DNA of 64,000 nucleotides from Pseudomonas wadenswilerensis (GTDB lineage: Bacteria > Pseudomonadota > Gammaproteobacteria > Pseudomonadales > Pseudomonadaceae). The position numbers and the translations under genes are program-made. Positions 16,968-25,300 of the stretch are shown piece by piece. The DNA is taken from the NCBI RefSeq assembly GCF_900497695.1, contig NZ_UIDD01000003.1, positions 186,001 to 250,000 of the forward strand, written 5' to 3'. The notes beneath the pieces were generated by a model that ran no database searches, was not told where the DNA came from, and worked only from the letters and a program-made list of their open reading frames with translations. Position 1 is the first letter of the stretch. Each line of letters begins with the position of its first letter.

Positions 16968-17333
16968 CTACCCTTCACCTACTCGTTGTTGTTCGAATGC
17001 AATGCGGTTCATTACGCACATGGGGATGGGGTAGCCCTGGATGTGAGTCGTGAGGGTTTCGCTGCCGGCGATCACCATGATGCAGGATAGGCCTCTGCGG
17101 AAGCGCATTCCTCGTCCCGAGTAATTGTGCGGGATGATCTCCCATGATTCGTCGTCGTAGTAGAAGCCAACGATTTCTGACCAGTGTGATTGGACGCCCG
17201 CGCCCATGATGCCCACTGGTGTCAGGTAGAAAATTTCTACCTGGGTTTCCTGTCCAAGAGGTACGGCGTAAACCCGACCGTTTGGTGCAACGGGTGGGAA
17301 GTACAGTCCGTTACCGAGGTGACGAAATTCCAT
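16968..17333 (-). CDS. Protein of unknown function
   Basis: 121 aa, soluble, with no signal peptide or membrane span. The sequence is rich in beta-forming and aromatic residues (GLYFPPVAPNGRVYAVPLG, IVGFYYDDESWEIIPHNYSG) and looks like a compact all-beta fold. No family is recognised. It is on the same strand as, and downstream of, the 39-aa membrane protein and the degenerate integrase, so it could share their transcript. Confidence 0.55.
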   Translation of the reverse strand: MEFRHLGNGLYFPPVAPNGRVYAVPLGQETQVEIFYLTPVGIMGAGVQSHWSEIVGFYYDDESWEIIPHNYSGRGMRFRRGLSCIMVIAGSETLTTHIQGYPIPMCVMNRIAFEQQRVGEG

Positions 17334-17545
17334 ATTGGTGCTCCGGGTAGATTAGGTCGCGAGACACTCTCCGGTAGCTTTAGGAAAACCCAAGTCTTGC
17401 CGAGGCCATCCCTGACCTCCTGGACTTGGATGGAAAAAACTGCGTATCGCAGCAATAGGGGCTTTGATGATGCATTTGCGTAAGCGCCCGCTGCCAAGAG
17501 GCAGCGGACAGTTTGTTACAAGTATCTGGTCGTCCCGCTGAAGCC

Positions 17546-17665
17546 TCAGTCGTCACCACGCTTCTTGTCCAGGTACGCTGCGACCATGTAGACAACAACC
17601 CCAGTGATGGTCAGCGCACTGATGACCGCAACAACCGCACATACCAACAATTCAAAACGATCCAT
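17546..17665 (-). CDS. 39-aa single-span membrane protein
   Basis: A short frame that reads MDRFELLVCAVVAVISALTI followed by TGVVVYMVAAYLDKKRGDD. It has one hydrophobic segment of about 23 residues and a charged, Lys/Arg/Asp C-terminus. The ribosome site is excellent (AAAGGAG, about nine bases before the ATG), which is the main reason to accept it. It lies 95 bases after the degenerate integrase on the same strand. Size and shape suit a membrane-acting small protein, such as a holin-, toxin- or regulator-like peptide; nothing in the sequence decides among these. Confidence 0.6.
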   Translation of the reverse strand: MDRFELLVCAVVAVISALTITGVVVYMVAAYLDKKRGDD

Positions 17666-17760
17666 ACCCTGACTCCTTTGACTCGAGGTAAGCAAAGTTT
17701 AAGGGCGTCTGAGCTAATCCCAAATCTGCTACGTTATGCCTTAACGGCTGCTTCCTTTAG

Positions 17761-18702
17761 TTAGGGGGCTCGGGCACCAACGTGTGCATCAGTTTCCCAA
17801 ATACGCAGATATCCGAGTTCATAAGCGAGTTGGTTCCGCGCCTCCAAATCCAGCTCGTTGGGAGCCTTCCCCCCAAGAATCGGTGCTTGATGACCAGACA
17901 ATTGCTCGTAGAGTTCGCAGGCATATGCTGCGCGGCAATCATTAATGCTCAGCCCATGGGCAAGTAAAAGCTCCTTCGCTGCAGGTAGGCTCTTTTGTTT
18001 CCATCTACGCCATGCTTTTAGCGTTGCCGGGTAGCCGCGCTGTAGGTTTTGAATTTCTGAGATTGTCTCCAAGATGTCCATTTGCTTAGGGTTTGAGATA
18101 TTCATAACCCGGTGCTCATATGGATCTTCACCGTTGGATACATAGAATATTTTTTCTGCTCTGGCGTCCTTCTCCGCACTTTGTGCATCGAAGAAGAAAG
18201 CCTCGCGTAACGAAATGCCCAGGTATCGAACTAGTTTGATTAGCATTGCTAGCTGTTCTGAGAACCGAACTCGAATGTCTTCCATTGCAGCCTCGAACTT
18301 TATTTGATCAAGACTGCGCGGGACGGTAATCCGTGCATGGGTAGGAAAGACAATGCGATCGACAATATCAGCCAAAACGAATCTCCAACCACCATTGGTA
18401 GCAAGGTCCATAACCAAGTGCACGGTTTGAAGCAAATTCACCGCTTGTTGTTGCGAGAGGTTCCTGTGGTACACCTGGATGCAGAGTTCTTCGCCGTATT
18501 GCCGCACCAGCTTTTTATTGACGAACTCCAGGATATCCACCTCATGAGACTCCTTGACGTAAATACTAAACTGAGTCCATTGCTGGTCGTGAATCATCGC
18601 CTCATGTTGACTGAGGAACCCGTGTCGGACTGCATCCCTCAGGATCGTCGAACCAGCCTTGCTCAAGTCCCGGTCAAAACGTAAGTGGAAGTTTTGCTTC
18701 AT
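17761..18702 (-). CDS. Tyrosine-recombinase-like protein with degenerate active site
   Basis: 313 aa, start at 18702 behind GGAGGAG. The N-terminal part (NFHLRFDRDLSKAG, WTQFSIYVKE, LVRQYGEEL, VMDLATNGGWR) matches the SAM-like domain of 'integrase domain-containing' proteins of pseudomonads, and the C-terminal part (YACELYEQLSGHQAPILGG, LDLEARNQLAYELGY) matches their catalytic domain. By alignment from memory, the key residues are changed: the first Arg of GLRF is Ser164, HxxR is NDCR (His to Asn at 254, Arg257 kept), ELGH is ELGY298, and the Tyr nucleophile of VYLG is His307. It probably binds DNA without cutting it. It is divergent from the resolvase. Confidence 0.75.
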   Translation of the reverse strand: MKQNFHLRFDRDLSKAGSTILRDAVRHGFLSQHEAMIHDQQWTQFSIYVKESHEVDILEFVNKKLVRQYGEELCIQVYHRNLSQQQAVNLLQTVHLVMDLATNGGWRFVLADIVDRIVFPTHARITVPRSLDQIKFEAAMEDIRVRFSEQLAMLIKLVRYLGISLREAFFFDAQSAEKDARAEKIFYVSNGEDPYEHRVMNISNPKQMDILETISEIQNLQRGYPATLKAWRRWKQKSLPAAKELLLAHGLSINDCRAAYACELYEQLSGHQAPILGGKAPNELDLEARNQLAYELGYLRIWETDAHVGARAP

Positions 18703-18821
18703 GATCACTCCTCCCAATTAGCTCAGGTGTTGAGCTGTGGTGGAGAGGATGAGCTAGAAAAAATTTCCTGAGGCTCGGTTTCGGTCGCTTTCGACGTCTG
18801 AAATTGATGAGTGCATTCGTC

Positions 18822-18841
18822 CCGTAAACGGTCGTTTACGG
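18822..18841. promoter_or_regulatory. 20-bp perfect palindrome in front of the resolvase
   Basis: CCGTAAACG-GT-CGTTTACGG, with 9-bp arms around a 2-base centre, lies about 90 bases before the resolvase in the divergent gap. A two-base centre is what serine recombinase crossover sites have, so this may be a res-like subsite; it could also be an operator. Confidence 0.5.
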
Positions 18842-18928
18842 CACACCTATTCCAGCTGATCTTTTGGACTTGGGATTTACCGCTTTCCTGTCACTTTGCC
18901 TGTACCGAAATCAGTGTGAGAAAAACGT

Positions 18929-19504
18929 ATGGGAAAGCGGATTGGATATGCCCGAGTGTCGACTGATGATCAGAACCTCGACCTGCAGCGAGATGCACTT
19001 GCTCTGGCTGGGTGCTCAACAGTCTACGAGGAGACCATGAGCGGCAAGTCGGCGGACAGGCCGGAGCTGGGGCATTGCCTCAAAGCTTTGCGTAGTGGTG
19101 ACACTCTGGTTGTCTGGCGACTGGACCGCCTCGGTCGTTCTTTGCCTGACTTGGTTGGGATTGTCAGTAGCTTGGAGCGGGAAGGGGTGGCCTTCGAATC
19201 CATAACCGAACGAATCGAAACCACCAGCGCTGCCGGCAAGCTGATCTTTCACGTGTTCGCTGCCCTGGCGGAGTTCGAGCGCAACCTCACTCGAGAGCGA
19301 ACTCGTGCAGGACTGGCTGCGGCTCGTGCCCGTGGGAGAAAAGGTGGACGCAAGCCTGCGCTGGATGATCGTCAGGTACGTGAGATACGAGCTCTTCTCA
19401 GAGATCCTGAGATACAGGTAACCGATGTTGCCCGACGGTATGGCGTTTCTCGAACAACGCTTTACCGCTACGTCGGTTCGCCGAAATCATCTGCGGTCGT
19501 TTAA
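18929..19504 (+). CDS. Small serine resolvase/invertase
   Basis: 191 aa, full length for the Tn3-resolvase/DNA-invertase family. The catalytic Ser11 is in IGYARVSTDDQ, with the conserved YEE(T)MSGKSADRPEL, VVWRLDRLGRS (active-site arginines) and LAEFERNLTRERTRAGLAAA (E helix). The C-terminal helix-turn-helix is VTDVARRYGVSRTTLYRYV. No transposase is seen next to it, so it is not an obvious part of a Tn3 transposon; it may resolve element dimers or act on the palindrome upstream. All catalytic residues look intact. Confidence 0.9.
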   Translation: MGKRIGYARVSTDDQNLDLQRDALALAGCSTVYEETMSGKSADRPELGHCLKALRSGDTLVVWRLDRLGRSLPDLVGIVSSLEREGVAFESITERIETTSAAGKLIFHVFAALAEFERNLTRERTRAGLAAARARGRKGGRKPALDDRQVREIRALLRDPEIQVTDVARRYGVSRTTLYRYVGSPKSSAVV

Positions 19505-19630
19505 GTGGTGGTGGTATTTTCCGCTGAAGTTGCCCAGATAATTTTGGGCGCTATGACCTGGCAGGCAAGTGAAGGATGTCTCCGGCGTACTACGTGTGCC
19601 GGACTACCACTGAATAAATAGGGATTTTTC

Positions 19631-20464
19631 ATGTCGATGCTTTTTTCTGTGAAGGGATGCGTTGGTACCTTGCTGTTGGTTGCGCTGGTTGGTTGCTCCA
19701 GTACCCCGAAGGTCACGTTGCCAGAACCTAAAGATGTTCCTCGCGAGAAATGGTCCGATGCCATGCTGGTTCTGGAAGCCATGCGCATCGATGGTCAGCG
19801 CGATATTCCAAGGGAAATGGTTGGGAATGAAGTAGATAACCTGAGCGCGCCGCGGTCTTCGGGAGGCTCTGGAGGTCTAGCGACGGCAGGTTTGGGATAC
19901 GTGTCACCTCCAACTGGTTTTAGCAGCGCAGGAGCAGCCTCTCTTGGCGTAGGGTTGTTCTTGCTGGGTGGTGGCAGCGCTGGCCCTGTCTATCACTACC
20001 AGGTTGCTGCGTGGGTGCCTGAGGAGCTCGCGTCTAACCCCAATCAGGCATCTGCGATGGTCTGGTCGGCCTGGCTGGATGCGAGAGAGAAATACTTCGG
20101 TGGAAAAATCTCAAAGTTGCGTCATGAGCCAGCTAAGTATGCTGACGGATCAGGCAAGAAATACGACAGGCTTGCAGATTTGGCTGCTGGGAACCCCGCG
20201 CCGTTCGACGCTCCGGCGAGCGCTGCGCCAGCGTTCATTTCGGCCGAGAAAGCCTACGGCCCGATTTTCCTGACCGATCCCTCAGGCGAACTATTTGCTG
20301 ATGCTAGCAGAGCTGATAAGGACGGCATGGATGCGCTGGCGGGTATTGCTCGTCACCTGCCCGAATGGATGTATGCATACTATCCTGGACGGAATTGGCC
20401 TAAGGACTTCCGACCTGCCGCGATTTACAACAAGAACGGCAATCTCTATTTCATTGGGAAGTAG
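19631..20464 (+). CDS. Predicted lipoprotein, unknown function
   Basis: 277 aa. The N-terminus has a basic residue, a hydrophobic stretch and the lipobox LVGC, with Cys22 as the lipidation site; the following SST does not contain the Asp that would keep it in the inner membrane, so outer-membrane sorting is likely. A Gly/Ser-rich hydrophobic stretch is at residues about 77-120 (GGSGGLATAGLGY, SLGVGLFLLGGGSAG). The rest (YHYQVAAWVPEELASNP, WLDAREKYFGG) is soluble. Similar lipoproteins occur as orphan genes on islands. Function not known. Confidence 0.75.
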   Translation: MSMLFSVKGCVGTLLLVALVGCSSTPKVTLPEPKDVPREKWSDAMLVLEAMRIDGQRDIPREMVGNEVDNLSAPRSSGGSGGLATAGLGYVSPPTGFSSAGAASLGVGLFLLGGGSAGPVYHYQVAAWVPEELASNPNQASAMVWSAWLDAREKYFGGKISKLRHEPAKYADGSGKKYDRLADLAAGNPAPFDAPASAAPAFISAEKAYGPIFLTDPSGELFADASRADKDGMDALAGIARHLPEWMYAYYPGRNWPKDFRPAAIYNKNGNLYFIGK

Positions 20465-20556
20465 TCGTGGTTGACCTGTGCGACTGGCGTGCCGGGATTT
20501 TATCTGCGGAATCAGGCATACAGACTCTCTCGCGAGTCGAAGGCGTTCAATAAAAA

Positions 20557-20590
20557 CGAAGGTGCTCAACACAAGTATTGAGCACCTTCG
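20557..20590 (-). terminator. Terminator after the RepA-like gene, inside nested inverted repeats
   Basis: CGAAGGTGCTCAA (20557-20569) pairs perfectly with TTGAGCACCTTCG (20578-20590); read on the minus strand it ends in TTTTTATT. A second, outer pair (20539-20550 and 20598-20609) repeats almost the same 12-mer. Confidence 0.75.
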
Positions 20591-20607
20591 ACGTGCGTTG
20601 AGCGCCT

Positions 20608-21663
20608 TCAGGGAGCAGTGGGAAGCTCCCATGCCCATCCGCCCTGCATACCTGTTTTGTGTGAACGTATACCTAGCTGTTTCTGGGCTCTGCGAAGTGA
20701 CGCCGAAGAAATGCAACGTTCTTCAGCTAAAGCCATCAACGCATTGATTGCAACAGGCCCAGCTTGCAACGTCTCCTCAAGAAAGCTGCACGCCTCTTGA
20801 GTAGCTGATGCTGGTCTTTCGCCGTCCGCTCGCTCGATATCCGCCAAAATAGTTTCAGCACTACCTTCGACGGCCTCTCCCCACCGGATGCAGGTTGTTT
20901 CCAACTGCTCGTTTATCACTAAGGGCTCAACGAAGTACTCTATCCCCCCACTATCAATCGAGACGTTGGATTTCGGTCGGACAAGCACTCGCGCTTCGGA
21001 ATTTTGAGCTTTCCCAGCCACCAGTACCGTGCGAGCAAGTGCTGAGAATGCCTGGCTGCCGATTACGCGATCAGCTACGGATGACTGGGATGTACCTTTG
21101 CTCAGGTGAGATATACCGAGGACAGCGCAACAATGCTGCTCTGCGAAATCCACTACCATTTGTAGCCCCTGCCGAACTTCGTTTGCCCGGTGCATATCCC
21201 CACGAATGAGATTTATCAGTGGGTCGAAAATCAGCAATGAAACGCCGTCAATCCTTGCGGCTGCTTCATCCAAAAGGGAAAAGTTGGCTGCAGGATCAAA
21301 CTGTCGTCTGTTCCCACGTTGATCTCTGAGCCCCTCGATAATGTGCACGCGGGTTAGGTCTGCATCTGCAGCCGTAAGGCGGGGAATGATCGTGTCAGCG
21401 ATACCATCCTCGCCGCTCCAGATTACGATGTTGCCTGCTGCCTCACATTTGCTGCCGTCTGGCCAGTCACCTCCTCTGCTGAGCGTGGCGGCCAGCGAGA
21501 TTGCCAGCGTGGTTTTGCCGCATCCACCTGCGCCGGCAAGAATGGATAACTTTGCCTTTGGCAGCCAGCCTGGCCAAATCCACTGGATTTTTTCCGCTGG
21601 AATATCGACCGCTGCTGTGAGTTCTATCATCCAGCCCGGTTGTTGAGGTGTTCGGCGCTGCAT
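20608..21663 (-). CDS. RepA-like RecA-fold ATPase/helicase
   Basis: 351 aa AAA_25/RecA-fold protein. Walker A is GAGGCGKTT (residues 44-52), a strand IVIWSGEDG follows, Walker B is SLLIFDPLINL, and a sensor-like ISHLSKG comes after. This is the pattern of hexameric replicative helicases of the RSF1010 RepA type and of AAA proteins on phage satellites. It may help the excised element to replicate. Its ATG overlaps the stop of the AlpA gene by one base. The C-terminal quarter (about 275-351) looks like a winged helix domain (ALMALAEERCISSASLRRAQ). Confidence 0.82.
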   Translation of the reverse strand: MQRRTPQQPGWMIELTAAVDIPAEKIQWIWPGWLPKAKLSILAGAGGCGKTTLAISLAATLSRGGDWPDGSKCEAAGNIVIWSGEDGIADTIIPRLTAADADLTRVHIIEGLRDQRGNRRQFDPAANFSLLDEAAARIDGVSLLIFDPLINLIRGDMHRANEVRQGLQMVVDFAEQHCCAVLGISHLSKGTSQSSVADRVIGSQAFSALARTVLVAGKAQNSEARVLVRPKSNVSIDSGGIEYFVEPLVINEQLETTCIRWGEAVEGSAETILADIERADGERPASATQEACSFLEETLQAGPVAINALMALAEERCISSASLRRAQKQLGIRSHKTGMQGGWAWELPTAP

Positions 21664-21878
21664 TACAGCGCCTCCCTTTGCCGAATCCAGGCCTGGACTT
21701 CGCTGTTACGCCAACCGACGCTGGAGCCGCACAAAAGGCGCTGTCGCGGGAAAAGGCCTTCCGATATTTTCCGATAGATCGTTGAACGTTTTAGGCCGAC
21801 GATTGCTTCGACATCGCGTAAACGAAGAATCTTGTCATCGTCGCCGACGTCGTCAAAGTTGCTAACGTGCATTGCCAT
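21663..21878 (-). CDS. AlpA-family regulator
   Basis: 71 aa. The core ILRLRDVEAIVGLKRSTIYR and KISEGLFPRQ is the MerR-like winged helix-turn-helix of AlpA/excisionase proteins. In P4-like elements AlpA switches on the integrase and so excision. It is the first gene of a two-gene unit with the RepA-like ATPase (TAATG overlap). It lies 5.5 kb from the integrase, so any effect on it would be in trans. Confidence 0.88.
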   Translation of the reverse strand: MAMHVSNFDDVGDDDKILRLRDVEAIVGLKRSTIYRKISEGLFPRQRLLCGSSVGWRNSEVQAWIRQREAL

Positions 21879-22287
21879 AGGTTTGAGTCCTAGGTCCTGA
21901 AGCGTGGGGCAGCGTCCTCCGGCACTACTGCTAAAAAGGGTAAAAAGACGGATATCGGCTGGCTATATAGCGAGCAGGGGCATTTGCCACACGCATAGGT
22001 ATATGCGCGTTTCCGAGATTTGTGGTCGGTAGCGTCGGAGGTCGTTGTGAGCTACAGAAGTTCTAGGGCACTAAGGCTTCTAGGGGCAGAACGGACTGCG
22101 AGTGTTCTGACCAGATACGCAAATCAGCCAATGGCAGCTGATGCGGCCCGTTCAGCTGATGCGAACGAGGCGAAAGTTTTTAACGTCGTTACCGGGGCGA
22201 CGTGGCGGCCCGTTGCGGATCGATAGGGATCGCTTGGGACAGACACTATTTAACATGAGAGTGCCGGGCTGGCAATCAGCAGGTGCT
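21879..22287. other. Gene-free stretch
   Basis: The roughly 400 bases before the AlpA gene have only short frames without family features or good starts. The promoter of the AlpA-RepA unit should be here, but I cannot point to it firmly. Confidence 0.5.
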
Positions 22288-22324
22288 CTGCCTTGGTTGG
22301 GAAAGGGTGGCCCAACCAAGGCAG
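22288..22324. terminator. 14-bp perfect hairpin after the restriction-modification gene
   Basis: CTGCCTTGGTTGGG and its exact inverse complement CCCAACCAAGGCAG enclose nine bases. It lies 37 bases past the stop of the RM gene. There is no U-tract on either side, so a terminator role is likely only by position and stem strength. Confidence 0.55.
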
Positions 22325-22360
22325 TAGTTGACTGAATGCTCAGCGTTCTGTCGGACTCAA

Positions 22361-25300
22361 CTAGTTATCTGTCCCAATATCGAGTTTGGGCAGCGCCTTG
22401 ACGATTTTCTGGGTCTCCAGGCTGACGGTGACCACGCGCTGGAACAGCTCGAGTGGGTACTTGGGGTTGCCCATGGTTTCCACGGCCCAGTCGTTGGCGT
22501 CGTTGACGATGCCGCTGGCCTTGTCGGTACGCACCGCTTGGCGCTCCATCACCCAATCGAGTGCGGCTTTGCCGTTGACGACGTAATCCCACGCCGCTTC
22601 AGGAATGCCCTTTAGGGTGATGCAGTGGTTGTAGATGACGGTGGTCTTGTCGCCCTTCTTGGCGAACTTCATCTTCTCCACGCGGTAATCGGCATTGGCC
22701 AGCGTGCCCTTGGCCTCGATGGTCAGCGGGTAGGGCGCGACGGTTTCGTAGTTCAGGTGAAGTTCGGCCAATGCGCGGCCCGCCTTGCTGAAAGCCCACA
22801 AGTCGGCGACTTTCTTTACGGCCGGAATGCGTGGCAGTTCCTTGCTCAGATTGTCGGCATAGCGCTCTCGGTAATCGGGCGAATGGAGGATGCCGTAGAC
22901 GTAGTAGAACAGATCTTCTTTGCCGATCTGCTCGCCGGGGTAGGCATTATGGAAGTGTGCAAGGCCGGCATCGGTGATGGCATCTCGGCGGCGCAGCCCG
23001 GCTTCAGTGGGCTCGGAAAAGAGATCTTTTTTCGAGGCCTGTGCGGTTTCGTCGTAGAGGTACAGGGGGAAGCATTGCGAACCCTCAATATCCACGAAGT
23101 GAAGGCTTGGTACATGGCGAGAAATCAAGGCGCTAAATGCAACCTTTTCACCTGTGGCAGAAACGCCGATAACCAAATTCTCAGCCACTGCATCGGGAAA
23201 AATGCGCGGCATCTGGTAAACCATCTCGTTGAATCGACGATTGAAGTACAACCATTGCTTGGTGAAAGGGCGATACAGGCTAGTCACTGTACATTCAGCC
23301 TCGAAAGCATAATTGCGATCTTTACCCAGATCCTGCTTCAAGGCTCGCGTCCAACTGATACGCGCCGGGTTGGTATCTATAAACCCATCCACCTTTGTCT
23401 GGCGTGCTTTAGTATCCAGCCCTGGATATGCAGCATTGAAACGCTCTACTTCCGAGTCGTAGAAACTGATCATGCTTTTCATGTTTGCCACTAGCCTGGT
23501 TTTGCTGGAATTGCAGGCCCAAGCATCGCGTTGAGTTTTCACGCCGTTAGAGTAATTTGCGAACAGCGCTAGTGAGCTCTTATCGTCTTTGTCTCCTAGC
23601 GCGATGAACTGGTTGAAACTTCCGTCACGCTGCTTTAGCCAGTCGCCGTGCTCATCCGGAGTGATCTTTTGCCACTGCTCAATACCCGCAACGCTGGTGA
23701 AGCCCGCAATTTTCTCTAGCTTTTCCTCACGGCTGAGATAGTCACCAATGTCATGGAAATAGATCTGGCCATGGGCATGTGCGTCTGGGTTCTTAACCAA
23801 CAGAGAAATGGCAATAGGTGAGCGACTGCCACCTCCGAAAATCTTGCCGCCCTCCTTGCGTGAGGTTTCACCGCTGGTACGCTGGTTGCCACGCAGATGG
23901 AACACATAGAGGCTGGAAAATTCATCGACCAGACACTTACGCAAGCCATCGGCGGTGGTGGCATCGACGAAGCCCGCATTGGTGACAAAACCGATGATGC
24001 CCGCATCGCCTATACGGTCACTGGCCCAACGGATTGAGCGAATGTAGCTGTCATACAGCGAGTTTTTGTTCGTTGCATCAGAGCGCGCTCCGTACGTATC
24101 ACGGATGCGGGTATCCAAACTGGGGTAAGGGACGTTGGCGTTATTCGCGTTGGCATCACCTTGGCCGACTGAATAAGGCGGATTGCCCACAATCACCCGT
24201 ATATCCAAATCCTTCTGCCGCTTACGCCGGGCACTGTTGTCCTCCAGCAGTGCGTCTACCAGGTCGTCCTTCTCATACATTTGGAAGGTATCGGTCAGAC
24301 AGATACCTTCAAACGGGGTGTACTCGTCGATCACTTCGCCATGGTAGGCCGCTTCGATATTGATGGCGGCGATGTAGTAAGCCAGTAGCACCAGTTCGTT
24401 GGCATGGATCTCGTGCCTATACTTGTGCGCTAGCTCTTCCGGCTTGATCAGACCCGACTGGATTAGGCGTGTGATAAAGGTGCCGGTGCCGGTGAACGGA
24501 TCGATGATGTGAACGCCCGTACTGCCCAGGGTTTGGCCGAACTCCTGTTGCAGCAGATGGTTAACGCTGTGGAGGATGAAGTCCACCACCTCGACCGGGG
24601 TGTAAACGATGCCCAAGCGCTCGGTCATCTTGGGGAAGGCGTTGCGGAAGAATTTGTCGTACAGCTCGACGATGATCTTCTGCTTGCCTTGGGCGTTGTC
24701 GATGCCGGCAGCGCGTTGACGAACGCTGGCGTAGAATTTTTCCAGTGTGTCGGCTTCCTTGGCCAGGTGATGCTCATGGAGCGCGTCCAGCACGCCTTGC
24801 ATGGCCTTGGACATGGGGTTGTGGCTGGCGAAGCTGTGTTCCTCGAACAGCGCATCGAACACTGGCTTCGTTACCAGATGCTGGGCAAGCATTTCGATGA
24901 TCTCACCATCGCTGATGCTGTCGTTGAGATCATCGCGCAGCTCAGCGGCGAAGGCCTCGAAAGTCGCTCTCTCCTGGGTATATTCAGGGTTCTCCAAAAT
25001 GCCCTGGATACGATCAATATGGGTGCGGGCGATCTTGGCGATATCGTTGGCCCAGTCTTCCCAGTGGTGGCGGTTGCCGCACTTGGAGACGATCTTGGCG
25101 TAGATGGCCTTCTCGATTTCCCCCACCTCATAGGTCAGCTCGGCCTGCTGGGTCATCTGGCCTTCGACATCGTACTTAGCGCGTTTCTCGCCGATGCCGT
25201 ATTGGCCTTTGCCTGCCTGGCCGTTGCTGGTGCCGCTAGCTTTCCTGGCCTTCTTCTCGGCCTTGTCGGTGATGGCGATGACTTCCATCTTGCGCGGGTC

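Noticed and set aside
17190..17483. 97-aa plus-strand frame over the start of the 121-aa gene
   Set aside because: Overlaps a better minus-strand frame and shows no start signal.
18929..19504. Resolvase as part of a Tn3-family transposon
   Set aside because: No tnpA and no 38-bp terminal inverted repeats noticed around it.
22020..22335. Two short plus-strand frames before the RM gene
   Set aside because: No good start signals or family features; they overlap each other in different frames.
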